NCBI RefSeq assembly: GCF_013401555.1
Contig: NZ_CP058552.1
Coordinates: 6,572,001 to 6,636,000 of the forward strand
DNA from: Paenibacillus sp. E222
GTDB lineage: Bacteria; Bacillota; Bacilli; Paenibacillales; Paenibacillaceae
Reading direction: 5' to 3'
DNA: 64,000 bases
The notes under the pieces are model-generated. The model saw only the letters and a program-made list of their open reading frames with translations. It did not search any database and had not been told where the DNA came from. Shown here in pieces: positions 1 to 9,305 of this stretch (positions are counted from its first letter, which is position 1; each line of letters begins with the position of its first letter). Made by a program: the position numbers and the translations under genes.

Positions 1-364
1 TCACATAGATTTTGGATATCCCACGCTCTTTCAGAATCTCATTGGTTTTCACAACAGGAAATTTAATTTGAAACTTCTTCATATTTTCAGAGATTTTGAA
101 CGTTCCGCTCTGATAATCCACGAGTTGAATATAGATTTGGGCTTCCCGAAGCTGACTCTCTGTAAAAGAGTCAATATCAAGCGATTGGGAGAGCGGGTTC
201 ACACCGATTTGATTTGTAATCCATTCAATTTTGTCCTTCAACTGCTGCTCGACTTCCTGATATGAATTAAAATAAACAAAAGCGTAGATCACAACTCCCC
301 AAAAAATGAGCACGGCTGCCAAGATGCCTGAATACCACGCGGTTAATCTTAACCGAATGGACAT
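1..364 (-). CDS. Sensor histidine kinase, N-terminal part (cut by window edge)
   Basis: This is the first 121 codons of a membrane sensor kinase; the rest lies left of the window. The ATG at 364 follows the stop of the response regulator by one base (TGA-C-ATG), so the two are co-translated partners. The protein opens MSIRLRLTAWYSGILAAVLI and has one strong membrane helix at about residues 9-31. It then enters an extracytoplasmic sensor segment. That arrangement is normal for an OmpR-partner kinase with a HAMP, HisKA and HATPase part to follow, but those domains are not visible here. The HtrA-type protease just upstream suggests an envelope or protein-quality signal; this is inferred from position only. 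Confidence 0.85.
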   Translation of the reverse strand, partial: MSIRLRLTAWYSGILAAVLIFWGVVIYAFVYFNSYQEVEQQLKDKIEWITNQIGVNPLSQSLDIDSFTESQLREAQIYIQLVDYQSGTFKISENMKKFQIKFPVVKTNEILKERGISKIYV

Positions 365-365
365 G

Positions 366-1055
366 TCAGGAGTCACCTCTCAAAATATAGCCGGCTCCCC
401 GGATGGTCTGGATCAAACGTTTGCCGCCGTATTCTTCGGTTTTTTGTCTGAGCATGGCAATATACACTTCGAGCACATTGGACTCACCACTATAATCATA
501 ACCCCAGATTTTATCCATAATCAGATCACGGGACAGCACACGTTTCGGATTTTGCATGAACAGATTCAGCAATTCGAACTCCTTGGCAGTCAGTTCCAGA
601 CGCTGACCGTCACGCAACACCTCACGAGAATCATTATCCAGAATAATATCCTCATACATAAGTCGATTATCAGGCGTGTCTGCTATATCCGCTTTACGAC
701 GCAATAAGGCACGGACACGAGCCAAAAGTTCTTCAAGTGCAAACGGCTTCACGAGATAATCATCTGCACCTGTATCCAACCCGATTACCCGGCTCTGTAC
801 TTCATCTTTGGCAGTGAGCATCAGTACGGGAACCTTGCTCCCCGCTTCTCTGAGTCTGCGGCATACTTCAAACCCGTCTATTTGTGGCATCATGACATCA
901 AGAACCACGATATCAGGCTCTTTATCCATTAGCTTATTGAGGCCCTCCGCCCCATTCGAAGCTGTCTGTACATCATATCCTTCAAAAGCAAGTCCCCGCC
1001 GAAGCATGGACACGATTTTTTCATCATCATCGACAATCAGAATAGTTGAGCGCAT
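366..1055 (-). CDS. OmpR-family response regulator (MprA-like)
   Basis: A 229-residue DNA-binding response regulator. The receiver domain has the acidic pair at D9/D10, the phospho-acceptor D53 in VVLDVMMPQ, T81 and K103 (LVKPFA). A winged-helix domain occupies about residues 130-226 and ends in TIRGAGYIL. The spacing and phrases such as GADDYLVKPFALEELLARVR closely resemble mycobacterial MprA. MprA sits beside an HtrA-type protease (PepD), as this gene does. The ATG at 1055 has AAGGAG upstream. The partner kinase starts one base after the stop. The family assignment is secure; the MprA-like role is inference. Confidence 0.93.
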   Translation of the reverse strand: MRSTILIVDDDEKIVSMLRRGLAFEGYDVQTASNGAEGLNKLMDKEPDIVVLDVMMPQIDGFEVCRRLREAGSKVPVLMLTAKDEVQSRVIGLDTGADDYLVKPFALEELLARVRALLRRKADIADTPDNRLMYEDIILDNDSREVLRDGQRLELTAKEFELLNLFMQNPKRVLSRDLIMDKIWGYDYSGESNVLEVYIAMLRQKTEEYGGKRLIQTIRGAGYILRGDS

Positions 1056-1181
1056 GGTCTTTCTCCTTTATCCCTTAACGTTTTAATCTTATTGTAACAG
1101 CCAAAAGTGCAATCTGCATCTTCTCCAAACACCTTGTTGCTTTTCATGTCCAACTTGATGGATTACAAGCATATATAGTGC

Positions 1182-1214
1182 AAAAAAAACGGAAGGGCCC
1201 TCAAACCCTTCCGC
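1182..1214 (-). terminator. Terminator after the HtrA-type protease gene
   Basis: An 8-bp GC-rich hairpin (CGGAAGGG with CCCTTCCG) is followed on the minus strand by eight T. It lies between the protease stop and the response-regulator start, so the two-component pair probably has its own promoter or is reached by readthrough. Confidence 0.8.
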
Positions 1215-1250
1215 TCTTCTAAACCTTATTCTATAACTCATAATTCGGCA

Positions 1251-2945
1251 TTATGGTTGTTGCTGCTGTTGTTCAGTCGTTTGTGTGGTATCATAATCGT
1301 TTTTGTTGCCGATTTTGATTTTCAGATCCATTTTTTTGCCATCCCGAACAACATTCAGAGTCACTTCACTGCCGATTTTCTGTTTCTTGATGAAATCAAT
1401 CAAATCCTGACTTGTACTGTATGCTGTGCCATTGGCCCCTGTGATGATGTCATAAGCACGCAGGTCTGCTTGGTAAGCAGGGGATTGATAGATCGTGCTG
1501 GCTACAACTGAACCTTCAGTGATATCCGTTCCCATCTGTTTAGCCACTTCAGGTGTAAGGGCCATCAGAGATGCACCAATGAACGGTACGGGCTCTTTTG
1601 GAACTTCTTTGTTTTCTTTCAGATATTTAACCGCATCCGAGATTACACTCGAAGGAATGGCAAACCCAATGCCCTGTGCATCCGCGCTAACCGCAACGTT
1701 CATACCAATGACTTCACCATTGAGGTTAAGCAACGGTCCACCGGAGTTACCAGGATTGATGGAAGCATCCGTTTGTAACAAGTGGCTGTACTCACGAGTT
1801 TTGCCTGTTTCTTCGTCCGGAATGCTGATCGTACGTTCTTTCGCACTCAACACACCTGCAGTAACTGTGTGTTCAAATCCTTCCGGGTTACCAATAGCTA
1901 CAAGCCATTCACCCACTTGTGTGCTGTTGGAATCGCCCAGTGGAGCGACAGGGAAAGCATCATCGCCGCTGTTTTTCTCGATTTTCAATACGGCAAGGTC
2001 AAGGTCGAAGCTGCTTCCCAGCAATTTCGCTTCATAAGGCTTGCTGTTGTTCTCCAGCGTTACCTGAATCACATCTGCACCCTGAACCACGTGTTGGTTC
2101 GTCAGGATGTAGCCTTCTTTGTCAAAAATAAATCCGGAGCCAATGCCAAGCGGAACCAACTGATTGCTGCTTTGTTGCTGTTGCTGCTGATTTTGGCCTT
2201 GGTAGCTATCTGTTCCGCCATTGCTTCCACCGAAGAAGTATTGGTACAATGGATCGCTCATCGTAGAACCACCCTGGCTGCTGCTGCGTGTAGACTGCTT
2301 GGCAAGTGTTTCGATTTTGACGACAGCGGGACTTGTACTCGTTACTACTGAGGATACATCCTCTTTGCCCGTTGGCAGTAATGACGCTGTCACGTTATTG
2401 CTGCTGCCTGAGTTGGTAGGAGTAGATGACTGACTGGAGCTTTCATTTTCTGCACTTGTCAGCGCTTCCTGTGGTGTAAACATGTTTGTTCTGTCCGCTG
2501 TGTACATCAGCACTGTAATGACCAGCATCCCGGCGATGAAAGAGAACAGGAGCGATCTTACGGAAGAACGTGGCCGACGGTTATTATAATTCCAGTTGCC
2601 ATTGTTCTTGCCGCCGTTCCCCTGATCCCCTCCGTTGCCGCCTGAACCATTGCCGCCGCCCCCTCTGGAGGACGTATTGGCTTGATCAGATGATTCGTTG
2701 CTGTAATTATTGTAATAAGTAGGTACGGGCTTCACGGGGTCAGGTCTTGTAATCTCTACATTTCCTTCTTCACGTTGATTATGTTCCCCATTATAACTTG
2801 CTGTATCTTCCTGATTCACGGACTGAAAAGGTCCATAAGAATAATAATAGGAGGAATCGTCCGTCCCGGATGAATTGCGATTCTCCGCTTGTTTCGTTTC
2901 ATTTTCCTCGTCTTGACGGTTCGCTCTGTAATTACGTTCGTCCAT
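1251..2945 (-). CDS. htrA: HtrA/DegP-type membrane-anchored serine protease (S1C, PDZ)
   Basis: A 564-residue protease and chaperone that acts outside the membrane on misfolded exported proteins. A long cytoplasmic tail (residues 1-127) is rich in Asn, Gly, Ser and Tyr, with a Gly/Asn stretch at 94-120. One membrane helix follows at about 131-149. The trypsin-like domain carries the triad H285 (LTNQHVV), D316 (DLDLAVLKI) and S401 (NPGNSGGPL). A PDZ domain covers about 455-545, and the tail ends in glutamines. ATG 2945 has GGGAGGTAG upstream. The low-complexity tail is longer than in most Bacillus HtrA proteins. Same-strand neighbours are liaR upstream and an MprAB-like pair downstream, an envelope-stress grouping. 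The family is certain; which HtrA paralogue this is remains open. Confidence 0.94.
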   Translation of the reverse strand: MDERNYRANRQDEENETKQAENRNSSGTDDSSYYYSYGPFQSVNQEDTASYNGEHNQREEGNVEITRPDPVKPVPTYYNNYSNESSDQANTSSRGGGGNGSGGNGGDQGNGGKNNGNWNYNNRRPRSSVRSLLFSFIAGMLVITVLMYTADRTNMFTPQEALTSAENESSSQSSTPTNSGSSNNVTASLLPTGKEDVSSVVTSTSPAVVKIETLAKQSTRSSSQGGSTMSDPLYQYFFGGSNGGTDSYQGQNQQQQQQSSNQLVPLGIGSGFIFDKEGYILTNQHVVQGADVIQVTLENNSKPYEAKLLGSSFDLDLAVLKIEKNSGDDAFPVAPLGDSNSTQVGEWLVAIGNPEGFEHTVTAGVLSAKERTISIPDEETGKTREYSHLLQTDASINPGNSGGPLLNLNGEVIGMNVAVSADAQGIGFAIPSSVISDAVKYLKENKEVPKEPVPFIGASLMALTPEVAKQMGTDITEGSVVASTIYQSPAYQADLRAYDIITGANGTAYSTSQDLIDFIKKQKIGSEVTLNVVRDGKKMDLKIKIGNKNDYDTTQTTEQQQQQP

Positions 2946-3093
2946 GCCTCTCTACCTCCCAATCTCTTCTTCGCAAGAGATATTCTTTAACTGTCCTTAT
3001 TTTGTACTTTAAACCTTAACCGTACCTTAAAAACAATTAAAAAGGAGATAAAAGCACGCTGTTATAGAACATTTTTCCCGCCAAATCTGCATT

Positions 3094-3756
3094 CTAACCC
3101 TTATTCTTCACCCAGCCCTGACGATGAGCGTAGATTGCCAGCTGTGTCCGATCGTCCATTTCACATTTCATCAGCAGGTTGCTCACATGCGTTTTGACGG
3201 TTTTGATACTAATATGTAGTTCTTCCCCGATGTCCTTATTGGTCTTGCCCTCTGCAATCAGCAAAAGCACTTCCTTTTCCCGTTCCGTCAGTCCGGATTC
3301 GTTCTCTCTTGCTGTGCGCTGTCTGATGCCACGGGTCAATGCCTGGGAAACGTCACCTGTCATTACAGGCATACCTCGGTATGCTCCTTGCAAAGCGTAG
3401 ATCAACTCTTCAGCAGATACCGTCTTCAGCACATAACTAACCGCACCGGCTTCAATCGCTTGTACCACAAGGTCATCCTCCAGAAAACTGGTCAGCATCA
3501 CAATTTTCATGCCCGGAAATTCGGCCATGATCGCTTGTGTCGCTTCCGCACCATTCATCACCGGCATCATCAGGTCCATTAGAATCAGGTCAGGAAGTTC
3601 ACTTTCTCCCAGCTTACGCAGCTGGTTCAATGCATCCTGTCCGTTTCCGGCTTCCCCCATCACATGAAATGTAGGCTCCAGCATTAGATATGTTTTTAAC
3701 CCCATCCGCACCATATCATGATCATCCACGATCATTACATTCACTTTTTCGCTCAT
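3094..3756 (-). CDS. liaR: LiaR-type NarL/LuxR response regulator
   Basis: A 220-residue regulator with an N-terminal receiver (D11/D12, phospho-acceptor D61 in LILMDLMMP) and a C-terminal LuxR-type helix-turn-helix at about 152-200 (LTEREKEVLLLIAEGKTNKD). In Bacillus the LiaFSR system answers lipid II-binding antibiotics and other envelope damage. The start ATG overlaps the liaS stop as ATGA, and liaF lies immediately before liaS, so this is the third gene of a liaF-liaS-liaR operon. The gene order liaF-S-R is what identifies it; the sequence alone would also fit other NarL regulators. Confidence 0.9.
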   Translation of the reverse strand: MSEKVNVMIVDDHDMVRMGLKTYLMLEPTFHVMGEAGNGQDALNQLRKLGESELPDLILMDLMMPVMNGAEATQAIMAEFPGMKIVMLTSFLEDDLVVQAIEAGAVSYVLKTVSAEELIYALQGAYRGMPVMTGDVSQALTRGIRQRTARENESGLTEREKEVLLLIAEGKTNKDIGEELHISIKTVKTHVSNLLMKCEMDDRTQLAIYAHRQGWVKNKG

Positions 3757-4790
3757 TCCGTTTCCCCCTCTGGTTCTTTCGGGAATTTCGGGATGAATAC
3801 CCGCACCGTCGTCCCCGCTCCCGGCTTCGATATAATCTGAACCTGACCTCCAAGCTTCTCTGCCCGTTCACGCATTGTTGATAATCCGTATGAACCAGGC
3901 CGTTCCGCTTGCTGTAAAAAACCTTGACCATCATCGCTAATGCTCATGCTGATCTGATGTTCACTCTCTCGTATGGACAGGCTGACCAGTCCTGCTTCCG
4001 CATGTTTGACCACATTAGCGACCGCTTCCTGAATAACAAGAAACAGCTGGTGCTCAATGGCATCGGAAATTCCGCCATCCAGTTCCAGCTCTTTCACTCC
4101 TTTTAAACCATTCTGCCTGCAATAATCCGGGAACCAGCTATCCAGCGCTTCGGCAAGGTCCCTTCCCTCCAACTCCACAGGGCGAAGCTGAGCGATAAGC
4201 CCGCGCATCTGCCGCTGTGCGATATGCGACATCTGAATAAGTTGATCCAGGACTTTGCCGCCATGCTCGGGATTCATCTCCAGCAGACGTGGTAAGGAGG
4301 AAGCGGACATATGCATGGCGAAAAGCTGTTGGCTGACCGTATCATGCAGATCTCTTGCCATCCGTTTGCGCTCTTCAATCACAGCGCGTTCAGATGCCTG
4401 TTCCTTTTCAATGACTTCCTGCTCACCGAGCCGCTGAAGCAATCTCATTTTTTTCTCAATCGAATCCATCATGACATTGAATTCCTGATATACCCGTCCG
4501 AAGGAGGCATCATCTGCCTCAGGCATACGAACGGCAAGATTGCCCTTGGACACTTTCAGCATGTTGAGATCCAGAAGATCAATCTTGCGTTGAAGCCTCA
4601 GGGCGGCAATATATCCCGTGATTATGGTAGCCAGGAGAACAACTGCAACATAGGTCCACGCACGCTGACGCCCTGTTCCCATCAGCACTTCCCCGTATAG
4701 CAAGTAAAACCCGCCCAAAGTAATGAGTCCGGTCAGCGCAAAATACATCATCAGTTCCCACTTATTTGCTTTGAGAATCGTTCGAATCAT
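3753..4790 (-). CDS. liaS: LiaS-type sensor histidine kinase
   Basis: A 345-residue kinase with two N-terminal membrane helices (about 14-34 and 46-64) and a HAMP linker (about 65-115). A HisKA_3 phospho-acceptor motif follows with H149 in RMARDLHDTVSQQL. The HATPase domain has SDDGQGF and the G box GSYGLSTMRERA. The very short extracytoplasmic loop makes it an intramembrane-sensing kinase, as in the LiaS/VraS group. It starts three bases after the liaF stop and overlaps liaR by four bases. LiaF is expected to restrain its activity in the absence of envelope stress; this is family knowledge, not seen here. Confidence 0.92.
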   Translation of the reverse strand: MIRTILKANKWELMMYFALTGLITLGGFYLLYGEVLMGTGRQRAWTYVAVVLLATIITGYIAALRLQRKIDLLDLNMLKVSKGNLAVRMPEADDASFGRVYQEFNVMMDSIEKKMRLLQRLGEQEVIEKEQASERAVIEERKRMARDLHDTVSQQLFAMHMSASSLPRLLEMNPEHGGKVLDQLIQMSHIAQRQMRGLIAQLRPVELEGRDLAEALDSWFPDYCRQNGLKGVKELELDGGISDAIEHQLFLVIQEAVANVVKHAEAGLVSLSIRESEHQISMSISDDGQGFLQQAERPGSYGLSTMRERAEKLGGQVQIISKPGAGTTVRVFIPKFPKEPEGETE

Positions 4791-4793
4791 GCG

Positions 4794-5849
4794 TTAACCC
4801 ACCTTGTTCACTTTGACATCTCCAATAAACACACTAACAACAATCCGTACTTTTTTTCCTGCTTCGCGATAATGCGCCGTTTCAGCCTGAGCGCTGCTTA
4901 GGAATCCACCCCGTTTTTGATTTAACAGCGACATGTCCCCAATAAACGAGTTCGTCGTCACGGTCACACCCAGATCCATATCTTCCGGTACAAATACCTT
5001 CACATCCCCGATAAAAGAGGAAATGTTAATCTTCGTCTCACCGTAAGGTATCTGTGCCTTCGTCAAATCAATCACCGTATCGCCAATAAATGCAGAAATG
5101 TTCATCGGTTTGAGGGAAAACACTTCCTGTCCCATATACATATCACCGATAAATGCCGATTTGTTAATCGTATTCCCGTGGCCATCATAATAATTCGAAT
5201 CATCATCATAGTGGTCATCATCATCAAATGTTTCATATGCCTTTTTATTTGAACCGTAACCTTTATGCTTGTGATGATGATGTTGATGTTTATGATGGTG
5301 TTGATGTCCGTGTGATTTATCGTCCTCCTTATCTGTATAAAAAGAGCCATGCGAATCATTTTTTTGTTCCTGTTTCGGTTTGCCAAATGTTTTCTCGAAC
5401 TGTTCGTCAAACGAAGATGGCATTTCCAGGTCCTCAGGGGACAATGGCTTATAAGGTGGCTCCGGCGGTGGAGGCGGTTGCACTTGGTCATGATGTTTCC
5501 GGTCACGACGACGAGGTCCGATCAGAACGAACAATCCCCCACCAATCAGCATCACTGGAATTAAGTAGCGAATGAACTCACCCATGGAGTAATCGATCCA
5601 TCCCAGATTGCGTGCCAAGAAGTAACCACCAATCGCCAGTACAATGGCAGGCCCAATCAATGCATGACTCCCGTTGCGCCGAATTTCGGTTATACCTTTG
5701 ACACCCCACCAAATCAAAAATAACGGCCAATATGTTCTGAACATGTATCCGATATCTATGTCATAGCCCAATTGCCTGAACAATATTATTGCGCCAATCG
5801 CAATAAGAGGAATGCCAACCCACCAGCGGTCCCGCGTAGATCGTTTCAT
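4794..5849 (-). CDS. liaF: LiaF-type membrane inhibitor with His-rich linker
   Basis: A 351-residue membrane protein at the head of the lia operon. Four hydrophobic segments (about 10-25, 38-52, 62-80, 92-112) form the N-terminal domain. The C-terminal beta domain carries FIGD five times, at 233, 254, 279, 302 and 341, typical of LiaF/VraT and DUF4097-like proteins. Between them lies a 120-residue linker with a proline run (125-132), a histidine cluster (11 His in residues 180-195) and an Asp-rich patch (209-217). The linker is longer and more charged than in Bacillus LiaF and looks able to bind metal. The start ATG 5849 has AAAGGAG upstream. LiaF proteins keep LiaS off until the envelope is disturbed. 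Confidence 0.88.
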   Translation of the reverse strand: MKRSTRDRWWVGIPLIAIGAIILFRQLGYDIDIGYMFRTYWPLFLIWWGVKGITEIRRNGSHALIGPAIVLAIGGYFLARNLGWIDYSMGEFIRYLIPVMLIGGGLFVLIGPRRRDRKHHDQVQPPPPPEPPYKPLSPEDLEMPSSFDEQFEKTFGKPKQEQKNDSHGSFYTDKEDDKSHGHQHHHKHQHHHHKHKGYGSNKKAYETFDDDDHYDDDSNYYDGHGNTINKSAFIGDMYMGQEVFSLKPMNISAFIGDTVIDLTKAQIPYGETKINISSFIGDVKVFVPEDMDLGVTVTTNSFIGDMSLLNQKRGGFLSSAQAETAHYREAGKKVRIVVSVFIGDVKVNKVG

Positions 5850-5980
5850 CGCTCATGTCTCCTTTATCTGAATTCTGTATCCAGTGTACATCAGACAAGG
5901 GTTGGTTAACAGCGGCGGCAGATGGAATTGATCTCGGTCTCCAGACGGAGGTGGAAGGGTATTTATGTAAAATATTAAAA

Positions 5981-6009
5981 ACACCCTGGAGAAAAATTCT
6001 CCAAGGTGT
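5981..6009 (-). terminator. Terminator of the small SASP gene
   Basis: Arms ACACCCTGGAGAA and TTCTCCAAGGTGT pair almost fully, followed on the minus strand by TTTTAATATT. It lies 13 bases after the SASP stop. Confidence 0.85.
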
Positions 6010-6021
6010 CTGTGCATTGAT

Positions 6022-6207
6022 TTACTTTTGTGTTTTGCCTGTGTTCTCAGTACCGAACTCAGCATTGTATTTTTCATCAGGTGTTTGGAAGTTATCCTTC
6101 ACTTTGTTTTGGTGCGATTGTTTCACTTTGCTTGCTACATTCTCTTCTCCAAACTCAGCATTGTACTTCTCGTTTGGCGTTTGTGAACCTTGAGATTTCT
6201 TAGCCAC
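6022..6207 (-). CDS. Gamma-type small acid-soluble spore protein
   Basis: A 61-residue hydrophilic protein, starting AKKSQGSQ after the initiator, with two copies of one motif: TPNEKYNAEFGEEN and TPDEKYNAEFGTEN. Gamma-type SASPs are amino-acid stores of the spore core. They carry repeated E-F-A-S-E style sites cut by the germination protease Gpr; here the sites read AEFGEE and AEFGTE. The start is GTG at 6207, chosen because AGAGAGGTGAT sits just upstream; an in-frame ATG at 6228 lacks a good site. A SigG-type promoter (6272-6302) gives independent support for forespore expression. The family call rests on motif and promoter, not on a search. Confidence 0.75.
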   Translation of the reverse strand: MAKKSQGSQTPNEKYNAEFGEENVASKVKQSHQNKVKDNFQTPDEKYNAEFGTENTGKTQK

Positions 6208-6271
6208 GACGATCACCTCTCTCTTCATATTTACATTGCATGTCTGCAACGCGGGGTTCGTCCCCAGAGAG

Positions 6272-6302
6272 TATTATGTGAAGAGTGCGCGTGTGTTATT
6301 CA
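6272..6302 (-). promoter_or_regulatory. SigG-type promoter of the SASP gene
   Basis: On the minus strand TGAATA (6302-6297) is followed after 18 bases by CATAATA (6278-6272). Both boxes and the spacing fit the SigG consensus (TGAATA, CATACTA). It lies about 65 bases before the GTG start. Confidence 0.7.
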
Positions 6303-6319
6303 TGTATTAGAATTCATCA

Positions 6320-7093
6320 TTAAACAGCCTTGTCCAGCCATGAATCCGGTACGGATTTGTACACATCGATGGCTTCCGATAACTCTTCCAGCATTTTTTC
6401 AGTGCATTTTCCAGCACCTTGTTTGATCACCTGTACTTCGACGTCCTTTTTGCCCCATTCTTTATACACTTGCTTTGTTGTAGGGAAATAAAGATCAATT
6501 TTATTGCCCTTGATCGCCGAGCCTGTGTCAGCAACGATGCCATAACCATAGCCGGGAATATATAAAATGGAGCCCAGTGGAAACAGCTTCGGATCAGCTG
6601 CAATCGTTGAGACCGTTTCTTTATCGCGGCGTACCTTTACACCTGAATACGTAATTCCGTATTGAGGATGTTTTGGACCTTTTCCGGTTGATTCCACACC
6701 TGCAGTGTACCCGGTAGCCGTTACCTTGTGCGTATCCAATACCTGTTCTGTACGCGGAGCGAGCACCGGCATGGATGGGTCCACTCCGATCTGCTTCTCC
6801 GGAATTTCCGGTCGCGGAATGACAATAGGCTGTGGAGACCATAAAAACCCCATATAGACCAAAGTTGTGATTTGAGCCTGATCGCTGTATTCATATACTG
6901 CCGTTTCTGAATGTATGCCTTCAAGCTCTCCTGAGATTTCGCTGTGCCGATTCTCCACATACCTGACTTCATTTTCCTCTTCAAAGATATAGGCTTCTGC
7001 CTGATTCCAGCCCAAGACTACTCCGGTGAGCACTACACAGCAAGAGATGATGAACCTTATGTTTTTCTTCTGAATTAAGAATTGCTTTTTCAT
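6320..7093 (-). CDS. Secreted 3D-domain protein (YuiC/MltA-like fold)
   Basis: A 257-residue exported protein with a hydrophobic signal segment at about 13-33. The C-terminal half (about 125-230) is a 3D domain with its three conserved aspartates in [20 protein letters not shown] and NKIDLYFPT. The 3D fold is related to MltA lytic transglycosylases. Proteins of this group, such as Bacillus YuiC, act on peptidoglycan, often in resuscitation or sporulation. No SH3b, LysM or G5 binding domain is present. ATG 7093 has GGGGGAGG upstream. It stands alone on the minus strand between thrS and the SASP gene. The substrate is inferred from the family. Confidence 0.85.
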   Translation of the reverse strand: MKKQFLIQKKNIRFIISCCVVLTGVVLGWNQAEAYIFEEENEVRYVENRHSEISGELEGIHSETAVYEYSDQAQITTLVYMGFLWSPQPIVIPRPEIPEKQIGVDPSMPVLAPRTEQVLDTHKVTATGYTAGVESTGKGPKHPQYGITYSGVKVRRDKETVSTIAADPKLFPLGSILYIPGYGYGIVADTGSAIKGNKIDLYFPTTKQVYKEWGKKDVEVQVIKQGAGKCTEKMLEELSEAIDVYKSVPDSWLDKAV

Positions 7094-7196
7094 TATAGAA
7101 CCTCCCCCTTACTGCAAAGGTTTTCCAAAATGAAAAATTTCTATACTTTTCTCCGTTAAGGCTTCTAAACCGGATGTACAGAAAACCTGAAAACAA

Positions 7197-7249
7197 CAAA
7201 AAAAACCGTCTGAACCATTGGATTTACTCCAATATGATTCAAACGGTTT
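7197..7249 (-). terminator. Terminator of thrS
   Basis: Arms AAAACCGTCTGAA and TTCAAACGGTTTT with an inner TTGGA/TCCAA stem, then a T-run on the minus strand. It begins 27 bases after the thrS stop. Confidence 0.85.
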
Positions 7250-7275
7250 TCTATTATAGAGCCCACAATTCAGGA

Positions 7276-9213
7276 TTACACCAGTCTTGTTGCAATCTCT
7301 TCTTTGAGTTGGGCTACAATTTCGCCCACAGGTTTCATGCCGAGATCGCCTTCTCCACGTTTCCGCACAGATACACCCTCTGCATTACGTTCATTTTCAC
7401 CAACGACGAACATGTAAGGCATTTTCTCAAGCTGTGCCTCACGGATTTTATAACCTAGCTTCTCGTTACGCAGATCCGCTTCAGCAGAGATGCCTGCACG
7501 TTTCAGCTTCGCTTCCACTTCACGTGCATAGTCGTCGAAGTTGCCGGATACCGGGATAACCTTCGCCTGTACTGGGGACAACCACAGTGGCAGAGCCCCT
7601 GCAAAGTTCTCCAGCAAGAATGCTGTGAAACGCTCCATCGTACTGATTACACCGCGGTGGATAACGACCGGACGATGTTTCTGCCCATCATCTCCCACAT
7701 ATTCGAGCTCAAACCGCTCTGGCAAGAGGAAGTCCAATTGAACGGTAGACAATGTCTCTTCTTTGCCCAGTGCTGTCTTGATCTGAACATCCAGTTTTGG
7801 ACCGTAGAATGCCGCTTCGCCTTCTGCTTCATAGAATGGAAGGTTGAGTTCTTCCACAACTTCACGCAGCATGCGTTGGGACATTTCCCACATCTCGTCA
7901 TTCTGGAAGTATTTCTCGGTATCCTGAGGATCGCGATAGGACAGACGGAAACGATATTCGTGAATACCGAAATCCTTATACACCGTTTGAATCAACTCAA
8001 TAACACGTGCAAATTCTTCCTTGATTTGATCCGGGCGTGCGAATATGTGTGAGTCGTTCAGCGTCATCGCACGTACACGGTGCAGACCTGTCAACGCACC
8101 CGACATTTCGTAACGATGCATCATGCCAAGCTCGGCAATCCGGATTGGCAGATCACGGTAACTGTGCATGCTGGACTTGTACACCATCATGTGGTGAGGA
8201 CAGTTCATTGGACGAAGAACGAGTTCTTCATTGTCCATAACCATTTTAGGGAACATGTCTTCCTGATAGTGCTCCCAGTGACCGGATGTTTTGTACAATT
8301 CAACATTACCCAGCACCGGAGTGTACACATGCTGATAGCCGAGGCTCTCTTCCAGATCCACGATATAACGCTCCAACGTCCGGCGCAGCTTGGCACCATT
8401 AGGCAACCAGATTGGCAGACCTTGTCCAACCAGTTGGGAGAATGTGAAGATTTCGAGTTCCTTACCCAATTTACGGTGATCCCGTTTACGTGCTTCTTCC
8501 AGGAAGTGCAAATGCTCATCAAGCTGTGCTTTTTTCACAAACGCCGTACCGTAAATACGTTGCAGCATTTTGTTTTTGCTATCTCCGCGCCAGTAAGCAC
8601 CGGCAACATTCATGAGTTTGAATACTTTGATTTTGCTGGTGGATGGTACGTGGGGTCCACGACACAAATCGAAGAATTCACCTTGCTCATAAATCGTGAT
8701 AACACTGTCTTCCGGTAAGTCACGAATCAATTCGAGCTTGTAAGGATCGCCCACTTCTTCGAAGATTTTGATGGCTTCCTCGCGGCTAACTTCCTTACGC
8801 ACAATTGGCAAATTCTCATTCACAATACGTTCCATTTCCTTCTCGATCTTCTGAAGATCTTCCGGATTGAGCGGTTGTTCCAGATCCATATCATAGTAGA
8901 AACCATCTTCAATGACAGGGCCAACACCGAGGTGTACCTCTTTGTTTCCATATAAACGCTTCACAGCTTGAGCGAGCAAGTGAGCTGTACTGTGACGCAT
9001 CACTTCCAGACCTTCTGGTGAATCCAGTGTTACGATCTCCACCAACGCTCCCTCATGAAGTGTTGTGGACAAGTCCACTACGATTCCATCCAGTTTGCCC
9101 GCTACGGCATTTTTGCGAAGTCCGCTGCTAATCGAAGCGGCCACATCTTCAATGCTGCTTCCGTCGGCATACTCACGAACCGAACCATCAGGTAGTTTAA
9201 TGTTAACTGCCAT
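7276..9213 (-). CDS. thrS: Threonyl-tRNA synthetase
   Basis: A 645-residue class II synthetase that charges tRNA-Thr. Domains in order are TGS (about 1-64), the editing/SAD domain, the catalytic core and the C-terminal anticodon-binding domain (about 540-640). Zinc-binding and motif-2 elements are visible in [11 protein letters not shown], and [15 protein letters not shown] is the motif-3 region. The frame is open 49 codons further upstream, but ATG 9213 is chosen because AGGAGGA sits 10 bases before it and [11 protein letters not shown] is the usual start. The gene lies behind a threonine T-box leader, and ytxC follows upstream on the same strand as in Bacillus. Confidence 0.97.
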   Translation of the reverse strand: MAVNIKLPDGSVREYADGSSIEDVAASISSGLRKNAVAGKLDGIVVDLSTTLHEGALVEIVTLDSPEGLEVMRHSTAHLLAQAVKRLYGNKEVHLGVGPVIEDGFYYDMDLEQPLNPEDLQKIEKEMERIVNENLPIVRKEVSREEAIKIFEEVGDPYKLELIRDLPEDSVITIYEQGEFFDLCRGPHVPSTSKIKVFKLMNVAGAYWRGDSKNKMLQRIYGTAFVKKAQLDEHLHFLEEARKRDHRKLGKELEIFTFSQLVGQGLPIWLPNGAKLRRTLERYIVDLEESLGYQHVYTPVLGNVELYKTSGHWEHYQEDMFPKMVMDNEELVLRPMNCPHHMMVYKSSMHSYRDLPIRIAELGMMHRYEMSGALTGLHRVRAMTLNDSHIFARPDQIKEEFARVIELIQTVYKDFGIHEYRFRLSYRDPQDTEKYFQNDEMWEMSQRMLREVVEELNLPFYEAEGEAAFYGPKLDVQIKTALGKEETLSTVQLDFLLPERFELEYVGDDGQKHRPVVIHRGVISTMERFTAFLLENFAGALPLWLSPVQAKVIPVSGNFDDYAREVEAKLKRAGISAEADLRNEKLGYKIREAQLEKMPYMFVVGENERNAEGVSVRKRGEGDLGMKPVGEIVAQLKEEIATRLV

Positions 9214-9305
9214 TTGTCTCATTCCTCCTGTAAATTCAACCTCTGTCCATGCATGATCATGGATGGATAATCTATTGCTGTTCCTGCGATTTTTGCAAAG
9301 GAACG

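Noticed and set aside
1251..1290. CAG/CAA repeat at the end of the protease gene as a phase-variable tract
   Set aside because: It is mixed CAA/CAG coding for Gln at the C-terminus; length change would not switch the gene.
5853..6077. Minus-strand open frame of 74 codons beside the SASP gene
   Set aside because: It overlaps the SASP gene in another frame and passes through the terminator; no ribosome binding site.
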